A stretch of DNA of 64,000 nucleotides, from positions 372,001 to 436,000 of the forward strand of contig NZ_MTQO01000046.1 in NCBI RefSeq assembly GCF_001984155.1, written 5' to 3'. Source of the stretch: Actinosynnema sp. ALI-1.44 (GTDB taxonomy: Bacteria > Actinomycetota > Actinomycetes > Mycobacteriales > Pseudonocardiaceae). How positions within the stretch are numbered: the first letter of the stretch is position 1; every line of letters starts with the position of its first letter. Positions 26,683-36,847 of this stretch are shown piece by piece. The translations under genes and the position numbers were made by a program. The notes below the pieces were generated by a model that saw only the letters and a program-made list of their open reading frames with translations, searched no databases and was not told the origin of the DNA.

Positions 26683-28182
26683 ATGGATCCGATCCGTGTG
26701 CCGCCCGAGATGTTCCGCTTCACCGGCGGTGACCGGGCCGGGCTCTACACGTCGGTCCTGCACGCCTTCGCCGAGGCCAACGAACGCCTGGAGACCGCGC
26801 TGAGCCTCGACGACGTCCGCGCCCGGCTGCGGTCGGCCGGGTGGCTCGACGCCATCGAGGACGACGACCTGGCCGCCGCGCTGGACCAGCTGCGGGGGTG
26901 GAACCTGCTGGACGTGATCCAGAACCACTCCGAGAACTACCGCACCGCGGCCGAGTACGAACGCCGCAACCTGCAGTACTCGTTGACCCGGCACGGTGAG
27001 GCGGCCTTCGCGGGGGTGGCGCACGCGGTGGACGTGCTGACCGCGGCGGGCGCGTTGCAGACCGCGGTGCTCGACGCGATCGCCGACCGGCTCGCCGACC
27101 TGGTGCGCGAGCTCGACGGCGGGTCCGACCGCCGGGTCTTCACCACGCTGACCGAACTGGAGGCGCACCTGGCGGCGTTGCGCGGCAACACCAAGCAGTT
27201 CAACGGCGAGCTGCAGCGGCTGCTGCGCGCCGACGACGCCACCCTGACGACGTTCCACGAGGTCAAAGCGTCCACAGTGGCCTACCTGCAGGAGTTCCTG
27301 ACCAACCTAGACCTGCGCACGCACACGATCGCCACCCGGATCGAGGCGGTCGAGTCGCACGGGCTCGGCGTGGTCCACCAGCGGGCGCTGCGCGGAGCCG
27401 ACCTGCCCCAGTTGTCGGCCGTCGACCCAGGACCGGCCTGGCTGGAGCACCGCGCGGCCCGCTGGGACGGCCTGCGCGCGTGGTTCCTGCCCGCGGACGG
27501 CTCGCCGCCGCGGGTGGACCAGCTGCACGCGGTGGCGCGCCGGGCGATCGTCACGCTGCTGCAGGTCCTGGACCGGATCACCGAGTCACGGCGGCGCGCC
27601 AGCAGCGCCGTGGCCGACTTCCGGGTACTGGCCAGGTGGTTCGCGGTCGCGCCGAGTCAGGACGACCTGCACCGGCTGTGGTCGACGACGTTCGGGTTGA
27701 GCCCTTCCCGGCACGCCCACCTCGCCCACCCCGACCCGGAACTGGTGGCGGTGTCGGCCTCGTGGGCGTCCGCGCCGCCGGTGGAGGTGTCGCCGCTGTT
27801 GCGGTCCGCGGGGCGAACCGAGCGCTTCACCCGTACCGGCCGGGTGCGTGACGTCGCGGCAGTCAAGGAGGAACGCACCCGGCGCGCGCTGGCCGAACGA
27901 GCCGAACTCGAAGCGGCGTGGAGCATGCTCGACACCGGCGGCGCCGTGCGGCTCTCGTCGTTCGAGCGGCTGGACCACTCGGTGTTCGAACGCATGCTGG
28001 ATCTGCTCGGCCGCGCGTTGGGCAGCGACCCGGGCGCGGACGGCGACCGGCGCGTCACCACGGCCGACGGCCGGGTCGAGATCGTCCTTCGAGCACCACG
28101 ACACGACGTCGTCGCCACCGTCAGCACTCCGCACGGGATCTTCCGCGGCCCCGACTACGAGATCGACATCAGGACGCGATGA
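26683..28182 (+). CDS. jetA: JetA-like kleisin subunit (TIGR02677/DUF2397)
   Basis: This 499-residue protein begins with winged-helix-like sequence (EMFRFTGGDRAGLYTSVLHAF, residues 7-27) and continues as a long helical protein with DYEIDIRTR at the end. The family is the MukF/kleisin-like subunit of Wadjet, which bridges the SMC heads and carries the KITE subunit. AGAAAGGA precedes the ATG at 26683. It overlaps jetB by four bases (ATGA). Nothing unusual in length. Confidence 0.85.
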   Translation: MDPIRVPPEMFRFTGGDRAGLYTSVLHAFAEANERLETALSLDDVRARLRSAGWLDAIEDDDLAAALDQLRGWNLLDVIQNHSENYRTAAEYERRNLQYSLTRHGEAAFAGVAHAVDVLTAAGALQTAVLDAIADRLADLVRELDGGSDRRVFTTLTELEAHLAALRGNTKQFNGELQRLLRADDATLTTFHEVKASTVAYLQEFLTNLDLRTHTIATRIEAVESHGLGVVHQRALRGADLPQLSAVDPGPAWLEHRAARWDGLRAWFLPADGSPPRVDQLHAVARRAIVTLLQVLDRITESRRRASSAVADFRVLARWFAVAPSQDDLHRLWSTTFGLSPSRHAHLAHPDPELVAVSASWASAPPVEVSPLLRSAGRTERFTRTGRVRDVAAVKEERTRRALAERAELEAAWSMLDTGGAVRLSSFERLDHSVFERMLDLLGRALGSDPGADGDRRVTTADGRVEIVLRAPRHDVVATVSTPHGIFRGPDYEIDIRTR

Positions 28183-29384
28183 GCCAGCTCGCCAACCAGC
28201 TTGTCATCGCCGAACGCGACGAGGTCGCGCGCGGGATCCGGTTGCTGCTGGCCGGTCCGTTGATCTCCGAGCGCGCCGACCCCGAGGCGTTCGACCTGGT
28301 CCGCAGGCGCAGGGAACCGATCAGGCAGTGGTTCGACTACTACTGCGGCTGGGTTCTCACCGTCGAACCCCGTCTCGGCTACGCCCGGTTGGCCAAGGTG
28401 CGGAAGGCCGCGACCGGCGCCACGCGCCCTGCCCGGCGGCTGCGCTCCGGCCGCGCCCCCTTCGACCGCAGGCGGTACGTGCTGCTCTGTGTCGTCGCCG
28501 CCGAACTGCTGGCCGTCCCGGTGACCACCATCAGCCTGCTCGCCGACCGGGTCACGCGGGCGAGCGCCGCCGACGAGGTGCTCACCACCTTCGACACCGC
28601 GAGCCGGACCGAGCGGATGGTGTTCGTGGACGTGCTGCGGCTGCTGGAGTCGTTCGGCGTGCTCGACGTGGTGGACGGCTCGACCGAGTCGTTCGTCGAC
28701 TCGGCCGCGGCCAAGGTGCTCTACCGGGTGGACCCGACCTTGTTGCTCCGGCTGCTCGCCGCGCCGGTCGGGCCGTCTCGTGTGGACATCCCGGCCGACG
28801 AGGTCGCACTGCGGTTCGACGACGTGCTGGCCGAGGTGTCGCACGAACGCCGGTACGGTTTCGCCGAAGCCTCCGAGGTGCAACGCAACCTCTGGCTGCG
28901 GCACTCGGTCTTCCGTCGTCTCGTCGACGACCCGGTGCTGTACTTCGACGACCTCTCCCCCGACGAGCGCGCGTACGTCACTTCGCCGACCGGGCGGCAG
29001 CTCCTGCGCCGCGCCGCTGAGCAAGGCGGGTTCCACCTCGAGGAACGTGCCGAAGGCGTCCTGCTCGTCGATGTCGACGGGATCGCCACCGACACGCGGT
29101 TCCCCGACGACTCGGGCACGGCCAAGGTGGCGGCCCTGCTGCTGCTCGACTCGGTCGACGGCCCCGTCACCACCGAGCAGCTCCGCCGGACGGCCGTCGA
29201 CATCCTGGACAAGTTTCCCAGGTGGGCCAAGGGATACCGCGGTGACGACGGACCTGGGCAACTGGTGTCGGACGCGATCGCGGTGCTGCTCGGTTTCGGC
29301 CTGGTCGAGGTCGCGTCCGGGCTCGTGCGACCGTTGCCCGCAGCGGCGCGCTACGCCGTCGGATCCATGAGGGTGGCTGACTGA
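28179..29384 (+). CDS. jetB: JetB-like KITE subunit (TIGR02678/DUF2398)
   Basis: This 401-residue protein is made largely of winged-helix segments. It opens with ANQLVIAERDEVARGIRLLLAGPLISE, contains REPIRQWFDYYCGW and ends with AARYAVGSM. It corresponds to the MukE/KITE-like subunit that binds the kleisin and DNA. The start at ATG 28179 is fixed by the four-base overlap with the jetA stop; the frame is open further upstream but that part is antisense noise. It shares one base (TGATG) with the jetC start. Confidence 0.85.
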   Translation: MSQLANQLVIAERDEVARGIRLLLAGPLISERADPEAFDLVRRRREPIRQWFDYYCGWVLTVEPRLGYARLAKVRKAATGATRPARRLRSGRAPFDRRRYVLLCVVAAELLAVPVTTISLLADRVTRASAADEVLTTFDTASRTERMVFVDVLRLLESFGVLDVVDGSTESFVDSAAAKVLYRVDPTLLLRLLAAPVGPSRVDIPADEVALRFDDVLAEVSHERRYGFAEASEVQRNLWLRHSVFRRLVDDPVLYFDDLSPDERAYVTSPTGRQLLRRAAEQGGFHLEERAEGVLLVDVDGIATDTRFPDDSGTAKVAALLLLDSVDGPVTTEQLRRTAVDILDKFPRWAKGYRGDDGPGQLVSDAIAVLLGFGLVEVASGLVRPLPAAARYAVGSMRVAD

Positions 29385-32300
29385 TGACCGAGCGGTGGAT
29401 TCCCACGCGAGCAGGCATCCTGAACGTCTGGCGGTACTACGACGAGGTCCTGGAGTTCCACCGGGGCAGGCTGTTGCTGCGCGGTCCCAACGGCAGCGGC
29501 AAGTCCAAGGCGCTGGAGTTGTTGCTGCCGTTCCTGTTCGACGCGAACCTGCGGGCGAACCGGCTGTCGACGTTCGGCACCGGTGAGCGGACCATGCACT
29601 GGAACATGATGGGCGAGGGCGCCACCGGCACCACCCGGGTCGGGTACGTCTGGCTGGAGTTCGGCCGTGCCGACGAGTGGTTCTCCTGTGGTGCGAGGCT
29701 GCAGGCCAGCACACACACCACGACCGTTCACCCCGACTACTTCACCACCGGTGCGCGGATCGGCAAGCCCGGCGGTGTGGCGCTGGTCAACGAGGCCGGT
29801 CAGCCGTTGACCAAGAACGCACTGGCGGAACGGCTCGGCGAGAACGGAATCGTGCACGGCAACGCGGCCGACTACCGCAACGAAGTCAGGACAACGCTGT
29901 TCCCCGGGTTGAGCGAGCAACGATACGACGCCCTGATCACAGCGCTGCTGCAGCTGCGCACCCCGAAACTGTCCCAGCGGCTGGATCCCTCGTTGCTGTC
30001 GACGTTGCTGTCTCGCGCGTTGCCGCCACTGGGTCAGCAGGAGATCTCGGATCTGGCCGAGGGATTCGAACGGCTGGACGCGCAACGTGAACGCCTCGCC
30101 GCGCTGGAGGACGAGGTGTCGGCGACCCGATCGCTGGCCACCCGGCAGAAGACCTACGCGCAACGAGTGCTGCGCGCGGGCGCCGCGGCTGTCATCTCCG
30201 CGACGACCGAACTGGACAACCTGACCCGTGCCGCACGCAAGTCGGCCGAGGAACACGAAGTGGTGGCCGCGGCCAAACAGGACACCGAACGGCGAGTGGT
30301 CGAACTCGGGGGCCTGATCGCCGAAGCCGAGGCGCGCAGAACCGGCCTCGTCGACAGTGACGGCTTCAAGCAGGGCCAGGAGCTGGACCGGCTCAGGCAG
30401 CAGACCACGGCAGCGGGCGAGAACGCCGCCAGGCTGCGTGGCATCGCCACCCGGCGGCGGGCCGAGGCCGACACCGATCGCGCCAAGGCACAGCAGGCAG
30501 CCGACACTGCCGCCGCACTGGCGGACACCGTGCGGGGCCTGGAAACCGAAGCGCACCACGCCGCGACCCGGGCCGGGTTGGCGAGCGTGCACGCGGAACT
30601 CGCCGACAACCTGGACCGCCAGTTCCTGCGCGCGGCCGTGCGCAGCAGGCAGGGACAGCTTGACCTGGTCGACACGGCGTTGGGCGCGCACGAGGCAGCC
30701 GTCGGACGACGGCGCGCGGCCGAGGTCGACCTCGACACCGCCAGGTCCGGCTTTCTCGACGCGACGCGGCATCTGGAAGCGGCCGCGCTGCGGCGGCAGG
30801 AGGAACTGGCCGCGTTGACCGACCGGTTCGCCGCGTGGATGTCGGCGTGCCGGGAGCTGGTGTTCGCCGAACCGGACGCGCTGCTCGGGGACATCGAGTC
30901 GGAGTCGGGCGTGCTCACCGCGATCAGCTCGGTGGCCGAGGGGGTACTCGGCGGGATCACCCGGCGGGAGGCGGAGATCGCGCCCGCGCTCGCGGACGCC
31001 GAACGCCAACGGTCGGACCTCACCGCCGAAGCCGACCGGCTCGCCGCCCACGAGGACATCCCGCCCGTGGCGTCTCCGTTGCGCACCACCGACCGCACGC
31101 GGATGCCCGGAGCACCGCTGTGGCGCCTGGTCGACTTCGCCGAGACCGTGCCCGAAGACGCGCAGGCAGGCATCGAGGCCGCGTTGGAGGCCTCAGGCCT
31201 GCTGGACGCGTGGATCGGTCCGCGGGGCGAGATCAGCGGCCACGACACGTTCGCGGACGCCCACGCGCTGACACCGGTCGACGGCAGGTCGCTGGGGGAT
31301 GTCCTCGTCGCCGACCATGACTCCGCCGCGGGCGTCCAGCGACTGCTCCGGGCTGTCGCGTTCGATGCCCGGCTGCCTGACGGCCCGGCGGCGATCGGCG
31401 CCGACGGCACGTGGCGTATGGGTGCGTTGACCGGCAGCTGGCAGAAGGACCACCCGGGTCACATCGGCGCGCGGTCGCGGCAGCGCGCACGGGAACGACG
31501 GATCGCCGAACTGCGCACCCGGATCGCGGACCTCGACATCGCGACCACGGCCTTGCGGGCGGAACTGGCCACGCTGGAAGCCCGGCGCGCACTGGTCGCG
31601 CGGGAACGGGACACCCGGCCACGGCACGATCTGCTGATCGCCGCCTCGCAGGAGCTGACCATGGCGCAGGCGGACGTCAACGCCGCCGAATCCGTGGTCC
31701 GCGAACGGGTCGACGCCCTGTCGGCTCGTGAACGCGACGTGGTCAAGGCATTGCACAGCCTCACCGACATCGCCGCGGCGAACAACGCCCCGACCGAGCG
31801 GACGGCGCTGGCCGCCGTGGCCGCCGCGGTCCAAACCTTCACCGAGCAGGCCGAGACGTGGCTGTTCGAACACGGCAGGCTCGCCTCGGCGAGGCACACC
31901 GCCGAGACTCTCGCCGGGCACGCACAACGGTCCGACGAAGGCGCAGCCGAACGGGAAACCGAGGCCGACGAAGCCGAACGGCAGTACACCTCGCTCGCGG
32001 CCACACTCGACGCCGTCGACAGCACGCTCGACGTCGCCGACTACCGCGAGATCGTCGCCGAGATCGACCGGCTGCGGGTGCGGCTGCGCACGTTGAACTC
32101 CGAGCTGAACTCCAGCCACGGCCGGGTCGCCGAACTCGCACAGCAACTGGGAGCGCTCGACTCGAAGCGGCAGACCGACGCGGCCGCCCGTGACACGGCT
32201 GGGGCGACGCGTGACGCGGCCGCACACCGGTTCCGGCACCTCGCGACAGGTGTGTTCCCGTCCGACAGCGAACTGCCCGACCTGCCGCGGTTCGAGGAGG

Positions 32301-33343
32301 TTCTCGCCGCGTCGGACGGAGTCCGCGCGTCCTTGGACGCGGCCAGGATCGTCGCACACGCGTGGCCGACAGTCCCCCACGCCCCGGGCAATCTCGGCGA
32401 CGCACTGCACCGGCTGTCCGAATCCGTCCACGCCTGCCGCACGACGCTCAGCTCACGAGCCGACCTCGACCTGACCACGGACGACGACGTCCAGGTCTTC
32501 ACCGCGGTCGTGGACGGACTGCGGGTCGGCGCGGCGGAACTGCTCAGGATCCTGCGCGCCGAGACCGACCAGGCGGGCGACGAGATCCAGGCGCACGAGC
32601 GGGAACTGTTCGACCGGACCCTCACCGGCGACACCAGGCGCCATCTGGCCGCCCGGATCCGGCAGGCCAACGACCTCGTCGACGGGATGAACGCACGGCT
32701 GGAAAAGGTGCGCACCGCGTCCAAGGTGGCCGTCCAGCTCGTCTGGCAGATCTCGCCGGAGTTGCCGCCGGGCACCAGGACCGCGCGCGACCTGCTGTTG
32801 AAGGATCCGGCGAGGCTGACCGAGCAGGACCGTGAGTCGTTGCACCGCTTCTTCCGCGACCGGATCGACCAGGCCAAGGGCGACGACACGGCAACCAGTT
32901 GGGAGCAGCAGCTGGCGCAGGTCTTCGACTACACCGCGTGGCATCGGTTCGTGGTGAAGGTGGACCGGGCCAACGGGCAGGGCTGGCAACTGCTGACCAA
33001 GAAGCTGCACGGCGCGCTGTCCGGCGGGGAGAAGGCCATCGCCCTGCACCTGCCGTTGTTCGCCGCCGTCGCCGCGCACTACCAAGCGGTCGGGCAAGCT
33101 CCCCGGGTGATCCTGCTCGACGAGGTGTTCGTCGGCGTGGACACGGTCAACCGCGGGCAGGTCTTCGCTTTGCTCGCCGCGCTCGACCTGGACCTCATGC
33201 TCACGTCCGACCACGAGTGGTGCACCTACCGCGAGCTCGACGGCGTCGGCATCCACCAGCTGATCACGGGCGGTGGTGACGGCGACGACGCCGTCACCAC
33301 CGCCCGTTTCACCTGGGACGGCAAGGAAGTCCTACCGGCCTGA
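29384..33343 (+). CDS. jetC: JetC-like SMC motor subunit (TIGR02680)
   Basis: This 1319-residue ATPase of the SMC/MukB type has Walker A GPNGSGKS at residues 34-41. Long coiled coils rich in A, E and R (about 240-560 and 690-1010) flank a hinge-like middle. The ABC signature LSGGEK starts at about 1212, and Walker B VILLDE is around 1242-1247, followed by a D-loop-like GVDTVNRGQ. It is the loop-extruding motor of Wadjet, which recognises small circular plasmids. Complete motifs show it is intact. Its last 12 bases overlap the convergent GH2 gene. Confidence 0.9.
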   Translation: MTERWIPTRAGILNVWRYYDEVLEFHRGRLLLRGPNGSGKSKALELLLPFLFDANLRANRLSTFGTGERTMHWNMMGEGATGTTRVGYVWLEFGRADEWFSCGARLQASTHTTTVHPDYFTTGARIGKPGGVALVNEAGQPLTKNALAERLGENGIVHGNAADYRNEVRTTLFPGLSEQRYDALITALLQLRTPKLSQRLDPSLLSTLLSRALPPLGQQEISDLAEGFERLDAQRERLAALEDEVSATRSLATRQKTYAQRVLRAGAAAVISATTELDNLTRAARKSAEEHEVVAAAKQDTERRVVELGGLIAEAEARRTGLVDSDGFKQGQELDRLRQQTTAAGENAARLRGIATRRRAEADTDRAKAQQAADTAAALADTVRGLETEAHHAATRAGLASVHAELADNLDRQFLRAAVRSRQGQLDLVDTALGAHEAAVGRRRAAEVDLDTARSGFLDATRHLEAAALRRQEELAALTDRFAAWMSACRELVFAEPDALLGDIESESGVLTAISSVAEGVLGGITRREAEIAPALADAERQRSDLTAEADRLAAHEDIPPVASPLRTTDRTRMPGAPLWRLVDFAETVPEDAQAGIEAALEASGLLDAWIGPRGEISGHDTFADAHALTPVDGRSLGDVLVADHDSAAGVQRLLRAVAFDARLPDGPAAIGADGTWRMGALTGSWQKDHPGHIGARSRQRARERRIAELRTRIADLDIATTALRAELATLEARRALVARERDTRPRHDLLIAASQELTMAQADVNAAESVVRERVDALSARERDVVKALHSLTDIAAANNAPTERTALAAVAAAVQTFTEQAETWLFEHGRLASARHTAETLAGHAQRSDEGAAERETEADEAERQYTSLAATLDAVDSTLDVADYREIVAEIDRLRVRLRTLNSELNSSHGRVAELAQQLGALDSKRQTDAAARDTAGATRDAAAHRFRHLATGVFPSDSELPDLPRFEEVLAASDGVRASLDAARIVAHAWPTVPHAPGNLGDALHRLSESVHACRTTLSSRADLDLTTDDDVQVFTAVVDGLRVGAAELLRILRAETDQAGDEIQAHERELFDRTLTGDTRRHLAARIRQANDLVDGMNARLEKVRTASKVAVQLVWQISPELPPGTRTARDLLLKDPARLTEQDRESLHRFFRDRIDQAKGDDTATSWEQQLAQVFDYTAWHRFVVKVDRANGQGWQLLTKKLHGALSGGEKAIALHLPLFAAVAAHYQAVGQAPRVILLDEVFVGVDTVNRGQVFALLAALDLDLMLTSDHEWCTYRELDGVGIHQLITGGGDGDDAVTTARFTWDGKEVLPA

Positions 33344-35806
33344 GGCGTACAGCTGCGCCACCTCGGCGGCGGGCAGGGCGCGGTCGTACAGGTGCACCTG
33401 GTCGATCGCGCCACGCCAGTGGTCCACCGGTCCGCCGTTGAACTTCGCGCGGCCGATCACCGTGTTGCCGCCGCCCGGTCCGCCGTCGCATGAGGACGCC
33501 GAGCCCGCGGGTTTGCCGTCCACGTACAGCGTCAGCGAGCCCGTGCGGACGTCACGGACACCGGCGATGTGGTACCAGCGACCCACCTCCGGGGCGACCG
33601 GGGCCAGTGCCCGGACTCCGGCGAAGCTGAACGCGAACCGGTTGTCCGCACCGGAGTACTGCAGGAAGAACGCGCTGTTGGACGGCCCGTCCTGGCTCAC
33701 CGCGGTGGCGAACCCGCCGAGGCTGTCCAGCTTCACCCACGCCGCGGCGCTGTAGTTGCCCGCGGTGTCCAGCACGCTCGCGCCAGTGTCGACGACGGAG
33801 GTGGTGCCGTTGAACTGGACCGCCGAGCCCGGGTTTCCGGTGGTCCACGTGGCGTTGTTCAGCGTCGCGTTCCTCGTGCCGACCTTGTCCGCGGCGGTCG
33901 TTCCGGTGCCTTCGTCGAACGGGTAGTAGGTGATCCCGTCCAGCCCCGGGGTGCCGGGGCCCGGCTGCGGGCCACTGCCGGTTCCGTCCGCCTTCATGAC
34001 GATCTCGTCGTTGATCGCCTTCACCTGGGCGAAGTCCATCTTGCGGACCTGCCTGTCGTAGGTGAAGAACCCGTTGACCTCGTGTTCGACGTCGGTGATC
34101 TGGGTGTAGATCGCCCCGCTGATGCCGCACTTCCGCGCGGCGCCGAGGACGTCGCGCTGGTTCTCGACGTAGCGGCGGGTCAGGGTGGCCGAGTCCGGCG
34201 CCATCTCGTAGGCGTGGCCTTCGCCGAACCACATGTGGTCCTTGACTTCGAGTCCGAACCCGCCGTGCTCACCGTCGGCCGCGACCCGGTTCGCGCTGGG
34301 CGACGGCGCCGCCGGGCCCACGTAGGCGTGGTGGTCGAGGATGTCGCCGCGCCCGGAGTCACCCTTGGACGCACAGCAGTTCACGCCGCTGTGCGCGTTG
34401 ACCAACCTGCTCGGGTCCTGCTTCTTGACCTCGTCGGCGATCCGGCCGGTGGCGGTGCGGTCCCACTCGCCCCAGCCCTCGTTGAACGGCACCCACGCCA
34501 CGACGGACGTGAAGCTCTTGTGCTTGTCCACCATCGTGTGCAGCTCGCGTTCGAACTGCTGTTGCGCGTCGACCGGCGGCGTCTCGTTGGACGTCTTCAT
34601 CGCGGGCATGTCCTGCCACACCAGCAGTCCCAGCTTGTCGGCGTGGTAGTACCAGCGGTCCGGCTCGACCTTGATGTGCTTGCGCACGGTGTTGAAGCCG
34701 AGCACCTTGTGCTGTTCGAGGTCGAAACGCAGCGCCGAGTCGGTCGGCGCGGTGTGGATGCCGTCCGGCCAGAACCCCTGGTCCAATGTGGACATGTGGA
34801 AGAGGATCTTGCCGTTCAGCGTCATCCGGAGCTTGCCGTCGGCGCCGGGCTTCATCCCGATCTCCCGCATGCCGAAGTACGACCCGACCTCGTCGACCGT
34901 GCGATAACGCTTGACCAGCCGGACCTTCAGGTCGTACAGGAACGGCGAGTCCGGCGTCCACAGCTTCGGGTCGCGCACCGGCAGCTTCAGTTCGGTGTTG
35001 ACCGGCCCGGTCACGTGGCCGACCGGCCTGCCGCGGTCGTAGGCGGTCGCCTCGACTGTCACGCCGTTCGTGTCCCCGGTGACTCGGGGCGTCAACCGTA
35101 ACGTCGAGTCCGCCAGGTTCGGTGTCTGGTCGAGCTGCGTGATGCTGCTGGACGCCACCGGCTCCAGCCAGACCGTCTGCCAGATCCCGGAACTGGACGT
35201 GTAGAAGATGCCGCGGTCGGGCACGTTGCGCTGTTTGCCGACCGGTTGCCAGGTCGCGTCGGTCAGGTCGGTCACGCCGACGACCACTTCCTGGCGTTCG
35301 CCGCGGGTCAGCGCGTCGGTGATGTCCAGGCTGAACGAGTCGAAACCGCCCCGGTGCGTGCCGACCTGGCGGCCGTTGACCCAGACCGTGGTGTCGTAGT
35401 CGACGGCACCGAAGTTGAGCTTGACGCGGTCACGGCGCCAGCGCTCCGGCACGGTGAACGTGCGGCGGTACCACATCCGGTCTTCCCTGCGCTGGATCCC
35501 GGACAGCGCGGACTCGATCGGGTACGGCACCAGCACCCGTTCCGCCAACGGCTTCCCGATCGGCGGGGCCTCCCCCGCCTTGGCACCGGCGAACTCCCAC
35601 ACGCCGTTGAGGTTCTGCCAGCGGTCCCTGGTCAGTTGCGGACGTGGATACTCCGGCAGGGCGTTGTTCGGCCCGACCTGGTTGGTCCACGGTGTGGTCA
35701 GCGGTGGCTTGCCCGGTTTCCACGTCGGCTGCGCCGATGCGGGCACCGCGGTGGTACTGAGGCTGAGTAACAGAGCGGTGAGCAGAACCGAGGTTCTCAA
35801 CAACAC
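33332..35806 (-). CDS. Secreted GH2 glycosidase with C-terminal LamG domain
   Basis: This 824-residue enzyme has a signal peptide (cleaved near PASAQ, residue 25), then the GH2 sugar-binding, immunoglobulin-like and TIM-barrel domains. The acid/base is E443 in FNEGWGEW, and E513 in DGEHGGFG is the likely nucleophile. A LamG/concanavalin-like module spans about 630-824 (YYPFDEGTGT onward). Family GH2 covers beta-galactosidases, mannosidases and related enzymes; the exact sugar is not predictable. It is transcribed in the same direction as the upstream ABC importer, 21 bases after its last gene, and probably releases the sugar that the importer takes up. Confidence 0.88.
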   Translation of the reverse strand: MLLRTSVLLTALLLSLSTTAVPASAQPTWKPGKPPLTTPWTNQVGPNNALPEYPRPQLTRDRWQNLNGVWEFAGAKAGEAPPIGKPLAERVLVPYPIESALSGIQRREDRMWYRRTFTVPERWRRDRVKLNFGAVDYDTTVWVNGRQVGTHRGGFDSFSLDITDALTRGERQEVVVGVTDLTDATWQPVGKQRNVPDRGIFYTSSSGIWQTVWLEPVASSSITQLDQTPNLADSTLRLTPRVTGDTNGVTVEATAYDRGRPVGHVTGPVNTELKLPVRDPKLWTPDSPFLYDLKVRLVKRYRTVDEVGSYFGMREIGMKPGADGKLRMTLNGKILFHMSTLDQGFWPDGIHTAPTDSALRFDLEQHKVLGFNTVRKHIKVEPDRWYYHADKLGLLVWQDMPAMKTSNETPPVDAQQQFERELHTMVDKHKSFTSVVAWVPFNEGWGEWDRTATGRIADEVKKQDPSRLVNAHSGVNCCASKGDSGRGDILDHHAYVGPAAPSPSANRVAADGEHGGFGLEVKDHMWFGEGHAYEMAPDSATLTRRYVENQRDVLGAARKCGISGAIYTQITDVEHEVNGFFTYDRQVRKMDFAQVKAINDEIVMKADGTGSGPQPGPGTPGLDGITYYPFDEGTGTTAADKVGTRNATLNNATWTTGNPGSAVQFNGTTSVVDTGASVLDTAGNYSAAAWVKLDSLGGFATAVSQDGPSNSAFFLQYSGADNRFAFSFAGVRALAPVAPEVGRWYHIAGVRDVRTGSLTLYVDGKPAGSASSCDGGPGGGNTVIGRAKFNGGPVDHWRGAIDQVHLYDRALPAAEVAQLYASGR

Positions 35807-35827
35807 TGGCGCGACCTCCCGTTTGTC

Positions 35828-36847
35828 TCACGTACTTCGCTCCCGGCCGAGATGCGCACGGCTCAGGTATGCCTGGATGGCGACGACAGCCGCCAGGAAC
35901 GCGCCGCTGACCACCGACTGGTAGTGCGACGACAGCGTCCCGATCTGGTTGATCACGTTCTGGATCACCATCAGCAGCAACACACCGGCCAGCGTTCCGC
36001 CGACCGTGCCCGCGCCGCCGGTGAGCAGCGTCCCGCCGATCACCACGGCGGCGATGGCGTCGAGTTCGAACCCGACGCCCACAATCGTCACGCCCGACGC
36101 GGAATACGCCGCGGCGAGCGCGCCGGACAGTCCGGCCAGCAGTCCGCTGGCCGTGTACAACCACATCGTGCGCCGCGCAACGGGCAGGCCCATCAGCCGC
36201 GCGGCCTCGGCGCTGCCACCGATCGCGAGCACCGAATGGCCAACCCTGGTGCGCTGCAAGACGACCACACCCACGGCGAACAACACCACCGCGATCCACA
36301 CCGGATACCCGAAGCCCAGCAACGTGCCCTGGCCGATCTGGGTGAGCACGGCGTCGCGCGGCATCAGCCGGGTGTTGGCGCCCTCGTCGGTGATGGCCAA
36401 CAGCAGGCCACGCGCGCCGAGCAACGTGGCCAGGGTGACGATGAACGGTGCGAGCCGCCCGTAGGCCACCAGAGCACCGTTGAGCAGGCCGATCCCGCCG
36501 CACACCACCAACGGCAGCAGCAGCCCGGCGACACTGCCCCACTGGATGCCGATCGCGGCGAGCACACCGCCGAGCGCGTAGACCGACCCGACGGACAGGT
36601 CGATCCCACCGGAGATGATCACGAACGTCATACCGAGCGCCACGATCGCGAGGAACGAGCTCTGCATCGCGACGTTGCGCGCGTTGTCCAGCGTCGCGAA
36701 CGTGTCGAAGGAGAACGACGACACGAGTATGACCAACGCCAGCACGACCACCGAGCCGCGCCGCTGCACGAGCCCGGCGATCCACTCCCTTTTGGTCATG
36801 CCCTTGTCGGCCACGGCGACAGCGGCTTGCTCCGTAACAGCGGTCAT
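35828..36847 (-). CDS. Sugar ABC importer permease (YjfF-like)
   Basis: This 339-residue membrane protein of the BPD_transp_2 family has eight to ten helices. It carries the IISGGIDLSVGSVYALGG motif of CUT2 permeases (about 90-107) and VIGGTLLTGGAGTVGGT near the end. It starts at ATG 36847, overlapping the preceding permease stop by 4 bases. It is the last gene of the importer operon, in the position of E. coli yjfF. Confidence 0.9.
   Translation of the reverse strand: MTAVTEQAAVAVADKGMTKREWIAGLVQRRGSVVVLALVILVSSFSFDTFATLDNARNVAMQSSFLAIVALGMTFVIISGGIDLSVGSVYALGGVLAAIGIQWGSVAGLLLPLVVCGGIGLLNGALVAYGRLAPFIVTLATLLGARGLLLAITDEGANTRLMPRDAVLTQIGQGTLLGFGYPVWIAVVLFAVGVVVLQRTRVGHSVLAIGGSAEAARLMGLPVARRTMWLYTASGLLAGLSGALAAAYSASGVTIVGVGFELDAIAAVVIGGTLLTGGAGTVGGTLAGVLLLMVIQNVINQIGTLSSHYQSVVSGAFLAAVVAIQAYLSRAHLGRERST

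Noticed and set aside
29351-31051. Long antisense open frames inside jetC and other high-GC genes
   Set aside because: They mirror the codon bias of the sense genes and show no family motifs, ribosome sites or plausible composition.
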